Shown here: positions 27,554 through 36,336 of the stretch, in pieces
Numbering within the stretch: the first letter of the stretch is position 1
How the letters are laid out: each line of letters opens with the position of its first letter
Source of the DNA: Bacteroidales bacterium H4
GTDB taxonomy: Bacteria; Bacteroidota; Bacteroidia; Bacteroidales; Muribaculaceae
Assembly (NCBI GenBank): GCA_001701165.1
Contig: DAAP01000065.1
Span: 35,785-99,784, forward strand
Length of the DNA: 64,000 bases
Reading direction: 5' to 3'
Notes under the pieces: model-generated
What the model was told of the DNA's origin: nothing
Seen by the model: only the letters and a program-made list of their open reading frames with translations
The model's database searches: none
Position numbers and translations under genes: made by a program

Positions 27554-27876
27554 AAAATATCCCTCCGGCTTTTGAGCCGAAATTCGGGAGTGTAAAATTA
27601 AGCATTTTTCAGGCAAATCGCACCATGCCTCCGCCAAAATTTTTCGTCAAGTTTTGGGACACGGACAAATATCTGTATCCCAAAGCTTTTCGGCTACACT
27701 TCAACAACTGTCTCTGCATACTCGAACAAGCAACGAAACATACTCGCAATCGTGGTCATCCCCTTTGCGGCAAGTCGACAGCCGTATACCGCAAGCGTAC
27801 GACAAATACTGTCGCATACCCCCCCGAAACAGCAAAGGCACACGGGATGTCCATGAAGACATCCCGTATGCCGAGG
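27554..27876. other. Intergenic stretch upstream of rsmH
   Basis: No gene seen. It holds the terminator of the tRNA-Glu/rpsT unit (27842-27867) and, next to rsmH, a small hairpin (CGGCT TTTG AGCCG, 27568-27581). The minus strand has a TAATTTTA near 27594-27601, one base from the -7 promoter element; this could serve rsmH. mraZ would be expected here and is not present. Confidence 0.5.
27842..27867 (-). terminator. Terminator of the tRNA-Glu/rpsT unit
   Basis: Perfect 10-bp stem (ACGGGATGTC paired with GACATCCCGT) with a 6-nt loop, starting 10 bp beyond the distal tRNA-Glu. The following tract on the minus strand is only moderately T-rich. Confidence 0.65.
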
Positions 27877-27948
27877 TAGCCCATAGCAGAATCGAACTGC
27901 TCTTTCAAGAATGAAAATCTTGCGTCCTAACCGATAGACGAATGGGCC
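27877..27948 (-). tRNA. tRNA-Glu (anticodon TTC), distal copy
   Basis: Acceptor GGCCCAT pairs with ATGGGCT; the D arm is GTCT...GGAC; the anticodon stem CAAGA/TCTTG encloses loop TTTTCAT with anticodon TTC. Discriminator A at 27877. Only CC follows, so CCA is not fully encoded. Identical in sequence to the copy at 28302-28373. Confidence 0.95.
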
Positions 27949-27999
27949 GCTGTATGTATATGACCGCTGCCCGGAGACAACAGTCTTGCAGTCCCGTCC

Positions 28000-28257
28000 T
28001 TAAGCGGCCAAACTGTTGACGTAGCGGCTTAGCTTGCTCTTGAGGTTGGAGGCTTTGTTCTTGGAGATGTGACGCTTCGACGCAAGACGGTCAAGCATTG
28101 CCACAACCTCATTAAGGCGTGCTTCGGCAGCTGCCTTGTCTTTCATATTACGCAGGTCGCGCACGGCGTTGCGTGCGGTCTTGGCATAGTAGCGGTTGTG
28201 GGCGCGACGGCTCAGAGTCTGGCGTATTCTCTTTTTCGAAGATTTATGGTTTGCCAT
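28000..28257 (-). CDS. rpsT: 30S ribosomal protein S20
   Basis: An 85-residue, very basic protein beginning ANHKSSKKRIRQTLSRR, the S20 signature, and ending with a helical KNKASNLKSKLSRYVNSL segment. S20 is a primary 16S rRNA binder in 30S assembly. The gene lies between two identical tRNA-Glu genes, 44 bp after the proximal one and 51 bp before the distal one, with no promoter of its own visible. It is therefore most likely transcribed from the tRNA promoter at 28403-28434. Confidence 0.98.
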   Translation of the reverse strand: MANHKSSKKRIRQTLSRRAHNRYYAKTARNAVRDLRNMKDKAAAEARLNEVVAMLDRLASKRHISKNKASNLKSKLSRYVNSLAA

Positions 28258-28301
28258 TGTTCTAATCTTAGTTTTGTCGGATATTTTTGCTTTGATTTTG
28301 G

Positions 28302-28373
28302 TAGCCCATAGCAGAATCGAACTGCTCTTTCAAGAATGAAAATCTTGCGTCCTAACCGATAGACGAATGGGCC
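28302..28373 (-). tRNA. tRNA-Glu (anticodon TTC), proximal copy
   Basis: Same 72-nt sequence and cloverleaf as the copy at 27877-27948. It is the first gene behind a strong promoter. CCA is not encoded. Confidence 0.95.
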
Positions 28374-28402
28374 GGGTACTGCGCTTTGCGCAATTGCGAC
28401 TG

Positions 28403-28434
28403 CAAAGTTAGTGCTTTCAAACGTACTGCGCAAA
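28403..28434 (-). promoter_or_regulatory. Promoter of the tRNA-Glu / rpsT / tRNA-Glu unit
   Basis: On the minus strand: TTTG (28431-28434), 20-nt spacer, TAACTTTG (28403-28410). This is a full match to the Bacteroidetes housekeeping promoter (TTTG, about 20, TAnnTTTG). It is about 30 bp before the first tRNA. Confidence 0.85.
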
Positions 28435-28539
28435 ATTTTTTAGCATGGACAGCCGTTTTTTAAGCATTTTTTAGTAATTTCACGTTCAAATAACAGCCCG
28501 AACGTTTTTTAGAGACGTTAAGGCCACTCTAAAAACACA

Positions 28540-29271
28540 ATGTACCAAACCATTCATGCCATAGCGCTGCGCACCGTGCGCCACAGCGATAGCACCTCTA
28601 TACTGACAGCTTGGAGCGCGGAGGCCGGACGCATTGCCATCCTCATGGGTACTGGCGCCTCGGCCGCCGCACGGCAGCGCCGCGCCGCCACGATGCCACT
28701 GTCGCTGTTTACGGGCTCCGTCCGCCGGCAGCAGACCATGTCGGACATGCCGGTGCGCATGCGCGACATCGCTCCCACAGGCCGGCAAATGATTGCCGTA
28801 GCCACCAATCCGGTCAAGGCTGCCGTCGCAATGTTTCTTGCCGAGGTGCTGTACATCGCATTACGAGAAGCCGGGCCGGACAAAGCTCTGTGGCACCTGT
28901 TTGAACGTGCACTCCCCGTACTCGAGGGCGGCAATGCGACGGTAACGGCCAATTTCCATCTGTGGTTTTTATACAACGTGGCTGCAACAATGGGCGTCGG
29001 TCCCGATCTGTCCGAATGGAGGCGCGGACGCATATTCGACTTGCGAAGCGCCGTTTTCCGCGACAGCGCCCCCGGCCACAGTCATTACGTGGAGGCGGCA
29101 GAAGCTCGCATGGTGTATATTCTGGGGCGCATAAGTGCCTCCAATCTCGGCCGCATGCGCCTCAATCGCCAGCAGCGAAACCATATCCTTGATGTCATTC
29201 TCGAATATTACAGCGAGCACATCGCATCCATGGACTCGCTGCATTCGCTGGACGTTATACGCAGCATGTAA
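28540..29271 (+). CDS. recO: DNA repair protein RecO
   Basis: Recombination mediator that helps RecR load RecA on SSB-coated DNA. The N-terminal OB fold is recognisable from YQTIHAIALRTVRHSDSTSILTAWSAEAGRIAILMGTGAS, written here only in part by family comparison: residues 3-20 carry the typical first strands. The rest is helical, ending with a YYSEHIASMDSLHSLDVIRS segment common in Bacteroidetes RecO. Length is 243. It is the only plus-strand gene in the first 44 kb. It converges with birA, 42 bp apart. Confidence 0.9.
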   Translation: MYQTIHAIALRTVRHSDSTSILTAWSAEAGRIAILMGTGASAAARQRRAATMPLSLFTGSVRRQQTMSDMPVRMRDIAPTGRQMIAVATNPVKAAVAMFLAEVLYIALREAGPDKALWHLFERALPVLEGGNATVTANFHLWFLYNVAATMGVGPDLSEWRRGRIFDLRSAVFRDSAPGHSHYVEAAEARMVYILGRISASNLGRMRLNRQQRNHILDVILEYYSEHIASMDSLHSLDVIRSM

Positions 29272-29313
29272 GCGGCAGTGCTATCATTCACATCGCTCTC
29301 ATTACTTCCAAGA

Positions 29314-30117
29314 TTACAACAACGGCGTAACTTCCTTGAAAGCAAAAGGCGGCAGCAACGTCCCCTCGGCGGTACGCAGCTGCAGTCGGCCGTCATCGGT
29401 CACACCGGCAATGGCAGCCTCGAAAGGCAAGGCGCCGGCCGGCTGTCCGCAATAGGTAGAAGGCAACGGACCGGGCAACCATCGATACACTTTCCCGTCG
29501 CCACGCCATAGGCGTGCCATGTAACGAGTGCGGAGGCTGTCGGCGTTATATTCGCCGGCCGAGGCGGCGGCACATGCAGCAGCAATGGCGCGACAAACTT
29601 CGCGCGGCTCGGGCAAGTCCCGATCTGCACAGCCGCGGACAAGAGCCAATGACGTGGCATTGGGTGCCCCACCCGCCCACCGACGTTGGCGCACATTGAC
29701 GCCTATGCCGACGACGGAAGCGCCCAAACGAGTGCCATACAAACTGTTTTCTATGAGTATCCCTCCCATTTTGTCGTTGTCGAAGTATATGTCGTTGGGC
29801 CATTTGAGCCGCAGACGACCACGCATATCCTCGGACAGATAGCCGTCAAGGACTTCGCAGACGGCAAGTGCAACCATACGCAACAGATCAAATTGCAATG
29901 CGGCGCTGATGGCCGTAGGTCGTAGATACACAGACACCGTAGCATTGGCTCCGGGCTCAACATGCCAATGATTGCCGCGCTGGCCGCGGCCGGCGGTCTG
30001 CTCGTATGCAGCCACGGCGTACCCGTGTGGCAGGTCGCACTCCGACTCTAACCGATGCAGCCGGGCACTGGTCGAGTCGACGGTATCAAGCCACAGCATT
30101 TCGGGCATATCATTCAT
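29314..30117 (-). CDS. birA: Biotin--[acetyl-CoA-carboxylase] ligase BirA (no DNA-binding domain)
   Basis: Attaches biotin to carrier proteins such as AccB. The biotin-AMP loop AYEQTAGRGQRGNHWH lies near residues 37-52 and KWPNDIYFDNDKMGGILIEN near 110-128. The protein is 267 residues and starts directly with the catalytic domain, so it lacks the helix-turn-helix of E. coli BirA and should not be a repressor. It is the last gene of a lepB-wbqC-tsaE-birA row. Confidence 0.95.
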   Translation of the reverse strand: MNDMPEMLWLDTVDSTSARLHRLESECDLPHGYAVAAYEQTAGRGQRGNHWHVEPGANATVSVYLRPTAISAALQFDLLRMVALAVCEVLDGYLSEDMRGRLRLKWPNDIYFDNDKMGGILIENSLYGTRLGASVVGIGVNVRQRRWAGGAPNATSLALVRGCADRDLPEPREVCRAIAAACAAASAGEYNADSLRTRYMARLWRGDGKVYRWLPGPLPSTYCGQPAGALPFEAAIAGVTDDGRLQLRTAEGTLLPPFAFKEVTPLL

Positions 30118-30198
30118 AGAAAGTGCTTTATCGTATTATGAGACGGGGTGTCATAATCGTTGACCTTGTAACAGGGTGCGTCCGAAATCAGCAGTGCC

Positions 30199-30633
30199 TC
30201 AGTCGCGGCTGTCGATGGTAAGCGTGCGGCTGTCGTCGTCATTGACGGTTATGCGCACCGTCACCGTGTCATCGGGCAGAATGTCCTCGATGCGCTCGGG
30301 CCACTCAATGAAGCATACGGCTCCGCAGAAGAGATAGTCCTCAATGCCTATATCGAAGGCCTCGTCAAGGTTCTTGAGACGGTACATATCAAAGTGGTAT
30401 ATCAGCTCGGCAGTGGTGTCACTGCGATATTCGTTGACGATGGCAAAGGATGGCGACCCCATGGCATCATCGCTTACGCCGAGGGCGCGGCACAGCGCCG
30501 TGATAAAGGTGGTCTTGCCGGCACCCATAGCGCCGTAAAACGCAAAGACGGTATTGTCGCCCATCAGGGAGACAAATTCGCGGGCGGCGCGATCCAGGTC
30601 GTCCGTAGATTTTATGGTAATGGTCTTATTCAT
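30199..30633 (-). CDS. tsaE: tRNA threonylcarbamoyladenosine biosynthesis ATPase TsaE
   Basis: P-loop ATPase that works with TsaB/TsaD/TsaC to make t6A37 in ANN-decoding tRNAs. The ATG at 30633 (MNKTITIKSTDDL) gives 144 residues, the usual size; a longer frame upstream overlaps wbqC and is not conserved. Walker A is GAMGAGKTTF. The segments SPSFAIVNEY, IYHFDMYRL and CFIEWPERI are family hallmarks. The start overlaps the wbqC stop by 4 bp (ATGA). Confidence 0.95.
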   Translation of the reverse strand: MNKTITIKSTDDLDRAAREFVSLMGDNTVFAFYGAMGAGKTTFITALCRALGVSDDAMGSPSFAIVNEYRSDTTAELIYHFDMYRLKNLDEAFDIGIEDYLFCGAVCFIEWPERIEDILPDDTVTVRITVNDDDSRTLTIDSRD

Positions 30634-31337
30634 AGTCCGTAAGTTTCGATAAAATGACGCGAGCCCGAGGCAATGACTGCTGCGCCGGCTTCGGGGCCGC
30701 AATTGAATATAAGGTCGATGACACTGAGCGCCGGGATGTATCCGAACTGTGCTTGGCGTATCTGTGGATACGGGCCCACGTCTATATCCGGGTCGGAGAA
30801 GTCGAAGGCGCGCCAGTCGTCGACAATGTCGGCCGGGGGATTGAGCGGCGACCCGTCGTCAAAGGGTATACTCACGGCGGTGTCGATGCCCAGAATACCG
30901 CGCACTACGGTGCCGATGCCCGTATCAAGGTTCGTAACAGGCTCGATAGTAGTCTCATCGGAATGGCGCGGCGCAAAGAATTGAGCAAAACGCGGATAAA
31001 GATGTTCGAAGTACGGGGTGCGTCCGTAAGCGCTTTCGAGGGCTACACGATGGACATCCCACCATTTGCCGTGCGCACTGACCCCAATGTTGCACCAACG
31101 CACATCAGGGACGTTGTGCGGACGCTTGACGGGCACGGTCAGCAGAAGCGGCCCGTGCGTGTCGCAGATGGTGGTACGATGCACACTTTTCATGCGCTTG
31201 TCGTAAGACATCCCGACGTCTATAACGGCAGCCTCGTAAAGGCTCATCAGCGCGTAGTAGGAAGCCGGCGGAAGAAACACCGGGGGCAACAACGCCACCC
31301 GACCGCGGCGGTTGTGACGCATTGTATTTACATCCAT
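30630..31337 (-). CDS. WbqC family protein
   Basis: A 235-residue protein of the WbqC-like family. Family segments: LLPPVFLPPASYYALM at the start, a central SYDKRMKSVHRTTICDTHGPLLL, and a SAYGRTPYFEHLYPRF segment. The biochemical function is unknown; the name comes from a gene in an O-antigen cluster. In Bacteroidetes it commonly sits right after lepB, as here (75 bp). Starts at ATG 31337; an internal ATG at 31322 is also possible. Confidence 0.85.
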   Translation of the reverse strand: MDVNTMRHNRRGRVALLPPVFLPPASYYALMSLYEAAVIDVGMSYDKRMKSVHRTTICDTHGPLLLTVPVKRPHNVPDVRWCNIGVSAHGKWWDVHRVALESAYGRTPYFEHLYPRFAQFFAPRHSDETTIEPVTNLDTGIGTVVRGILGIDTAVSIPFDDGSPLNPPADIVDDWRAFDFSDPDIDVGPYPQIRQAQFGYIPALSVIDLIFNCGPEAGAAVIASGSRHFIETYGL

Positions 31338-31412
31338 GGGGATACAGACAATGTGATGTTGTATTGAATGATGTCTCGGTTATTGTTCGTTAGACGGATG
31401 ATAGTCCGACCT

Positions 31413-32960
31413 TTACTTGTCGGGATTGGCATCCTTGAACAGGCGGTTCCAACGGATACCGCCGCGGAAGATACTCCGCTCGGGATCGATAGAGACGATG
31501 ACAAACATCGGAGTACCGACAATGTGATCCTCGGGCACAAAGCCCCAGAAGCGGCTGTCAAGCGAGAGATCACGGTTGTCGCCCATCATAAAGTAATAAT
31601 CCATAGCAAAAGTGTATGTCGTGGCCGGGCGGCCGTCTACGTACACCTTGCCATCGCGGACATAGCTGTCGAGGTGTCCCTCGTAATTGCGTATAACGCG
31701 CTCATATATGGGCCAAATATCGGCCGTCAGCTTTATAGTCATGCCTTTCTTGGGTATGAGCACGCCCAGGCTGCCGCCGTAATTGGAGAGGGTCCAGCCG
31801 CGCGACACCTCGGCAGGGAATAGGTTCATATCCATGTCCAGACCCAAGTCATTGAACTTAACCATGCCGTGGACGCCCTGCTTGACAGCCAAAGCTTTGC
31901 GTGCCGCCTTAGTCAGCGGAACAATTTGAAGCACGTCCCTATCGGTAGCGCCGGGCACCATTGACAGCAAGGGGAAGTACATCTCGGCATCAGGTCCCAC
32001 ATATTGGATGTCGGCATAGCTGATATCCATATCGTTGGCCTCGTCTTGTGTGATGGGTGCGGTGGCAGCCACCAAGTAACGGAATTGGGCGTTTTCGGGC
32101 ATCGCCATAGCTTTTCCATCGGTGTATATCACATCGTCAACGATGCGCAGTCGTTGGCCGGGAAGGCCCACGCAGCGCTTGACATAATTGGTGCGGCGGT
32201 CAACGGGTCGATATATCACTTTTCCGTATTTTTGGGGATTGTTGTAGATTTCATCACGGCCGAAGCGCTCGACAAGCGAGTAGTAGCTTTCGCCGCTCTC
32301 CTCGGTGAGCGTGGTAACGGTGTCGCCGGCGGGATAGTTGAAAACCACAATGTCGCCCTGTTCGATGTTGCGCAGACCGGGTAGGCGATGATAGGACAGC
32401 GAGGGCGAATCCATATAGCTCTTGCCGCCGCCAAGGAACGCCGGGAAGCTGCTGTGTACCAACGGGAAGTGTACCGGAGTCATTGGAACTCGCGGTCCGT
32501 AGACAACTTTATTGACCCACAGGTAGTCGCCGGTGAGCAGAGTGCGTTCGAGCGACGAGGACGGTATTTGATAGTTCTGACCGACAAAATTGAAGATAAA
32601 GTACACCAGGATAAGTGCATAGACGATGGCGTCCACCCACGACATCACGTTGCGCACGGCCTTGTTTTTGGAGCGCTTCCACCATGTAAAGGGTATGTAT
32701 CCGGTGATATATATGTCGAATAGCAACGGCAGCGCCAACAGCAGCCACGCATTGGACATCCAAATTGTCCAAAGAATGTAGATGACAGTGACGATGCCGA
32801 AGCGCACCCACCGCGTGGTCTTGTTGTCGCGGCAACGCCGCACAAAATCTTCTTTGAAACCACACGGCTGTGTCTCAGAGCCCTTATTTTGCGGCTGTCC
32901 GGCGTGATTGTTCTCTGCTTCCGGACGTACATTCTCCGGGGTATCTATATTATTTCCCAT
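31413..32960 (-). CDS. lepB: Signal peptidase I
   Basis: Membrane protease that removes signal peptides from secreted proteins. Three hydrophobic segments at about 52-68, 70-88 and 110-127 precede the catalytic domain. The nucleophile is probably S136 in PSSSLERTL, and the general base is K261 in NYVKRCVGLPG. The C-terminal box GDNRDLSLDSRFWGFVPEDHIVG is intact. At 515 residues it is much longer than E. coli LepB because of inserts between Ser and Lys and after Lys, a layout seen in Bacteroidetes. It heads the lepB-wbqC-tsaE-birA row behind a strong promoter. Confidence 0.96.
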   Translation of the reverse strand: MGNNIDTPENVRPEAENNHAGQPQNKGSETQPCGFKEDFVRRCRDNKTTRWVRFGIVTVIYILWTIWMSNAWLLLALPLLFDIYITGYIPFTWWKRSKNKAVRNVMSWVDAIVYALILVYFIFNFVGQNYQIPSSSLERTLLTGDYLWVNKVVYGPRVPMTPVHFPLVHSSFPAFLGGGKSYMDSPSLSYHRLPGLRNIEQGDIVVFNYPAGDTVTTLTEESGESYYSLVERFGRDEIYNNPQKYGKVIYRPVDRRTNYVKRCVGLPGQRLRIVDDVIYTDGKAMAMPENAQFRYLVAATAPITQDEANDMDISYADIQYVGPDAEMYFPLLSMVPGATDRDVLQIVPLTKAARKALAVKQGVHGMVKFNDLGLDMDMNLFPAEVSRGWTLSNYGGSLGVLIPKKGMTIKLTADIWPIYERVIRNYEGHLDSYVRDGKVYVDGRPATTYTFAMDYYFMMGDNRDLSLDSRFWGFVPEDHIVGTPMFVIVSIDPERSIFRGGIRWNRLFKDANPDK

Positions 32961-33020
32961 GTCAATTTCTAACGATGTCTATGTAAATCCTTCTTACTAT
33001 GTCTATGTGTACCAAATGTG

Positions 33021-33052
33021 CAAAGGTATTATTTTTCGCCGATATGCACAAA
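33021..33052 (-). promoter_or_regulatory. Promoter of lepB
   Basis: Minus strand: TTTG (33049-33052), 20-nt spacer, TACCTTTG (33021-33028). Full match to the Bacteroidetes consensus, about 60 bp before the lepB ATG. Confidence 0.85.
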
Positions 33053-33167
33053 CGAGTATGCGAACGCGACAATGCGCAAGTGCTTGATTGGCGGCGAGAC
33101 TTGTCTGTTGTATGCTCGTAGCGAAAGATGTCGGCGCTATTGTCGTTACGCTATGCCTCGGGCGCGG

Positions 33168-34199
33168 TTACTTCATTTTGTCGAGGTAGGAGCGTATGGT
33201 GAGGCGAAGTCCCTCGTCAAAAGGCATTTGCGGCTGCCATCCCAACTCATCGCGCAGGCGTGTGGCATCTATGGCATAGCGGCTGTCGTGTCCCAAGCGG
33301 TCGGTGACGTAGGTTATCAGTGCTTCGGATGTTCCTTCGGGACGACCCAAGAGGCTGTCGGTAAGGCGGACGATAAGGTGCACCAGGTCGATGTTGCGCC
33401 ACTCGTTGTTGCCGCCGATATTGTAGGTGGCGCCGGGAGCGCCGCAGTGGAATATAAGATCAATGGCGCGAGCGTGATCGCCGACATACAGCCAGTCGCG
33501 CACGTTGAGACCTTTGCCGTATACCGGCAGCGGCCGCTGCTCAACTATATTCTTGACAAATAGCGGAATTAGTTTCTCGGGATACTGGTTCGGACCATAG
33601 TTGTTGGAGCAATTGGTGATTACGGTGTCCATGCCATAGGTGTCGTGATAGGCCCGTACAAAATGGTCGGAAGAAGCCTTGGAGGCCGAGTATGGCGAAT
33701 GGGGATTGTACGGCGTCGCCTCGGTGAAAAAGCCGTCACCAAAAGGTGCTGGGCCGTTCGGACGTGTAACTTCCAATGCTCCATATACTTCGTCGGTGCT
33801 TATATGATAGAAGCGGTGTCCGGCCAGTCCTCCGGGGAGGGATGCCCAATGACGGTGTGCAGCCTCGAGCAGCGACAGCGTTCCCATGACATTGGTACGC
33901 GCAAACACAAAGGGATCGGCTATGGAGCGATCTACGTGGCTCTCGGCAGCAAGGTGTATGACACCGTCTACAGCATATTGCTCCATGATAGCACACATCC
34001 GGGCAAAGTCGCAGATGTCGGCGTGCTCGAAGGCATAATTAGGCCGGTCGGAGACATCGGAAACGTTGGCCGGATTGCCGGCATAGGTGAGAGCGTCAAC
34101 ATTGAGTATGCGCGTGCCGGGATATTTGTTCACCAGCAACCGCACAACGTGGCTGCCTATAAATCCGGCGCCACCCGTAACCATTATCGTTTTGGTCAT
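33168..34199 (-). CDS. rmlB: dTDP-glucose 4,6-dehydratase RmlB
   Basis: NAD-dependent SDR enzyme that converts dTDP-glucose to the 4-keto-6-deoxy sugar on the way to dTDP-L-rhamnose. The ATG at 34199 (MTKTIMVTGGAGFIGSHVV) gives 343 residues and overlaps the rmlC stop by 4 bp; the longer frame upstream is rejected. The active-site segments HISTDEVYG and YSASKASSDH (Tyr-x3-Lys) are present. rmlA and rmlD are not in this window. Confidence 0.97.
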   Translation of the reverse strand: MTKTIMVTGGAGFIGSHVVRLLVNKYPGTRILNVDALTYAGNPANVSDVSDRPNYAFEHADICDFARMCAIMEQYAVDGVIHLAAESHVDRSIADPFVFARTNVMGTLSLLEAAHRHWASLPGGLAGHRFYHISTDEVYGALEVTRPNGPAPFGDGFFTEATPYNPHSPYSASKASSDHFVRAYHDTYGMDTVITNCSNNYGPNQYPEKLIPLFVKNIVEQRPLPVYGKGLNVRDWLYVGDHARAIDLIFHCGAPGATYNIGGNNEWRNIDLVHLIVRLTDSLLGRPEGTSEALITYVTDRLGHDSRYAIDATRLRDELGWQPQMPFDEGLRLTIRSYLDKMK

Positions 34200-34789
34200 A
34201 ATGCGTAAAGGTCTTGGTGATAATCGAATAAAACTTCTTCGGGAATTTGGCACAAGCGCGGATGATGCCTATCCTTGTCGCTCAGAAGGACTTCGGCAGC
34301 GTCTATGCGCCAGTCAATGCCTATGTCGGGGTCGTCCCAAGCTATGGCCGCCTCAGCCTCGGGGTGGTAATAACGGTCGCACTTGTACTGGAATACGGCC
34401 TGCTCGGACAGCACGGCAAAACCGTGTGCAAAGCCGCGCGGTACCCACAATTGGCACATATTGTCTTCGGAGAGCTCCACGGCTACGTAGTGTCCGAAGG
34501 TGGGGCTGCCGCGCCTTATGTCCACGGCCACATCGAGGACGCTGCCACTGACAACACGCACCAACTTTCCCTGTGCCGCCGCTCCGCGCTGGAAATGCAG
34601 GCCGCGGACAACGCCGCGATGCGATTTGCTTTGATTATCCTGTACGAAACGGATGTGCTTGCCCACGGCGGCTTCGAAGATGTCGTCGCGATATGTCTCG
34701 GCGAAGTAGCCGCGAGCATCACCTATGGGCTTGGGCTCGATGATGATTACATCCGCGATGGCGGTGCAGTATGTTTCGATGGTTGCCAT
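34196..34789 (-). CDS. rmlC: dTDP-4-dehydrorhamnose 3,5-epimerase RmlC
   Basis: Cupin-fold epimerase acting after RmlB. RGLHFQRGAAAQGKLVRVV carries the catalytic His region, LWVPRGFAHGFAVLSE the second conserved block, and IAWDDPDIGIDW the C-terminal signature. Length is 197. It is the upstream gene of a coupled rmlC-rmlB pair. The 179-bp gap behind it has small direct repeats of ATGATCCGG and no clear promoter. Confidence 0.96.
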   Translation of the reverse strand: MATIETYCTAIADVIIIEPKPIGDARGYFAETYRDDIFEAAVGKHIRFVQDNQSKSHRGVVRGLHFQRGAAAQGKLVRVVSGSVLDVAVDIRRGSPTFGHYVAVELSEDNMCQLWVPRGFAHGFAVLSEQAVFQYKCDRYYHPEAEAAIAWDDPDIGIDWRIDAAEVLLSDKDRHHPRLCQIPEEVLFDYHQDLYAL

Positions 34790-34968
34790 TACGCCTGTAT
34801 GGAATTGTGTGTCAAGTAATCAAATGATCCGGTATTCGAAAATGATCCGGCGTTAGAGTAATACGGTATCACAATAGTCCGGTAATCAAGTATTCACGCA
34901 GCCTGACAACTGCGTATCTCAAAGGTTAGGCATCCGCGCTCGAGAGATGTAGCGGAGAATAACTGCGG

Positions 34969-35610
34969 TTACTTGCCCATGACGCGGAGCAGTTCCACGT
35001 CAAAAATCAGTGTCTGGTTGGGGCCGATGACGCCGCCGGCGCCCTGAGGTCCGTAGGCCAGTTGCGAAGGTATGAACAGACGCCACTTAGACCCGGCTTT
35101 CATCATCTGCAAAGCCTCGACCCATCCGGGGATAACCTGTGTGACGCCGAAGGTGGCAGGCTGACCACGGTCGACACTCGAGTCAAACACGGTACCGTCT
35201 ATAAGTTTGCCCGTATAGTGGACTTCGACTTGATCCTCGGCCGTAGGCATAGCGCCGGTGCCCTCGGTAAGCACTTCGTATTGCAACCCGGAAGCGGTGG
35301 TACGAACCTCGGCACGCTTTCCGTTCTCGTCCAGGAATTTGGTGCCGGCTTCGGCGTTGACGGCAGCCATAGCGGCAGCCTGTTCCTGCTGCTTCTTTTC
35401 CATTTCGGTGAAGAAGGCCTGTATCTCGGCCTTGGCCTCATCATAAGTCATGCGGGGCTTACGTCCCTCGAAGACGGCAGCAACGCCGTCGGCAAAGTCC
35501 TCGACATCGATTTTCTGTATGCCGGAGGCACGGAAATTGTTGCCCATGCTCAGTCCCAAAGCGTAACTGATGCGGTCAAGCGGCTTCTCTTGTTTGTTTT
35601 CCTTATCCAT
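34969..35610 (-). CDS. FKBP-type peptidyl-prolyl cis-trans isomerase (FklB-like)
   Basis: A 213-residue protein with an N-terminal dimerisation-type helical region (RISYALGLSMGNNF, then a Gln/Ala-rich helix near 75-90) and a C-terminal FKBP domain from about 105: VEVHYTGKLIDGTVFDSS, VIPGWVEALQMMKAGSKWRLFIP and AYGPQGAGGVIGPNQTLIFDVELL. Unlike many FkpA/Mip proteins it has no signal peptide, so it is predicted cytoplasmic. It is 51 bp downstream of trmD and likely co-transcribed. Confidence 0.94.
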   Translation of the reverse strand: MDKENKQEKPLDRISYALGLSMGNNFRASGIQKIDVEDFADGVAAVFEGRKPRMTYDEAKAEIQAFFTEMEKKQQEQAAAMAAVNAEAGTKFLDENGKRAEVRTTASGLQYEVLTEGTGAMPTAEDQVEVHYTGKLIDGTVFDSSVDRGQPATFGVTQVIPGWVEALQMMKAGSKWRLFIPSQLAYGPQGAGGVIGPNQTLIFDVELLRVMGK

Positions 35611-35661
35611 TGTATATGTGTTTGTTGTATATATTTTCGGTTACTCTATGGGCTAACGCCG

Positions 35662-36336
35662 TCACTTGAGCAAGTCGGGGCGGAGGCGACGTGTACGCTC
35701 TACGGCCTGCTGATGGCGCCATTCGTCTATTCGCGCGGCATGGCCGCTGAGAAGCACATCGGGGACGCGCCAGCCCTTGTACTCGGCCGGGCGAGTGTAT
35801 ATCGGGCCTTCGAGGAGGTTGTCCTGAAACGAATCGGAGAGCGCACTCTGCTCGTCGCCCATGGCACCGGGGATGAGACGCACTATGGCATCGGTGATGA
35901 TGGCGGCAGGCATCTCGCCTCCTGTAAGCACGTAGTCGCCCACCGAAATCTCTCGCGTAATCAAATGCTCGCGTATGCGGTAGTCTATACCTTTGTAGTG
36001 GCCGCACAGGATGATAATGTTATTAAGCATGGACAACTCGTTGGCGGTCTTTTGGTTGAAAACCTCGCCATCGGGAGCGGTGAAAATCACTTCGTCATAA
36101 TCACGCTCGGCGCGCAAGGCGCTGACGGCTCGGTCCACCGGTTCAATCTGTATTACCATACCGGCCTCGCCGCCAAAGGGATAGTCGTCGACTTTGCGGT
36201 AGCGATTGGTGGTATAATCGCGGAGGTTGTGGACGTGTATTTCCGCCAAACCCTTGTCGCAGGCACGGCGGATTATGGAGCAACCCAGGGGCGACTCCAG
36301 CATCTCGGGAAGCACGGTGATGATGTCTATGCGCAT
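35662..36336 (-). CDS. trmD: tRNA (guanine-N1-)-methyltransferase TrmD
   Basis: Makes m1G37 in tRNAs reading CNN codons and so prevents frameshifting. N-terminus MRIDIITVLPEML is typical; VDDYPFGGEAGMVIQIEP and the trefoil-knot SAM site ISVGDYVLTGGEMPAAIITDA are intact; the C-terminal DVLLSGHAARIDEWR segment completes the family. 224 residues. The promoter lies only 7 bp before the ATG, so the mRNA has a very short leader. Confidence 0.97.
   Translation of the reverse strand: MRIDIITVLPEMLESPLGCSIIRRACDKGLAEIHVHNLRDYTTNRYRKVDDYPFGGEAGMVIQIEPVDRAVSALRAERDYDEVIFTAPDGEVFNQKTANELSMLNNIIILCGHYKGIDYRIREHLITREISVGDYVLTGGEMPAAIITDAIVRLIPGAMGDEQSALSDSFQDNLLEGPIYTRPAEYKGWRVPDVLLSGHAARIDEWRHQQAVERTRRLRPDLLK

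Noticed and set aside
30761..30772. Single DnaA-box-like TGTGGATAC
   Set aside because: One isolated near-match inside wbqC; no cluster.
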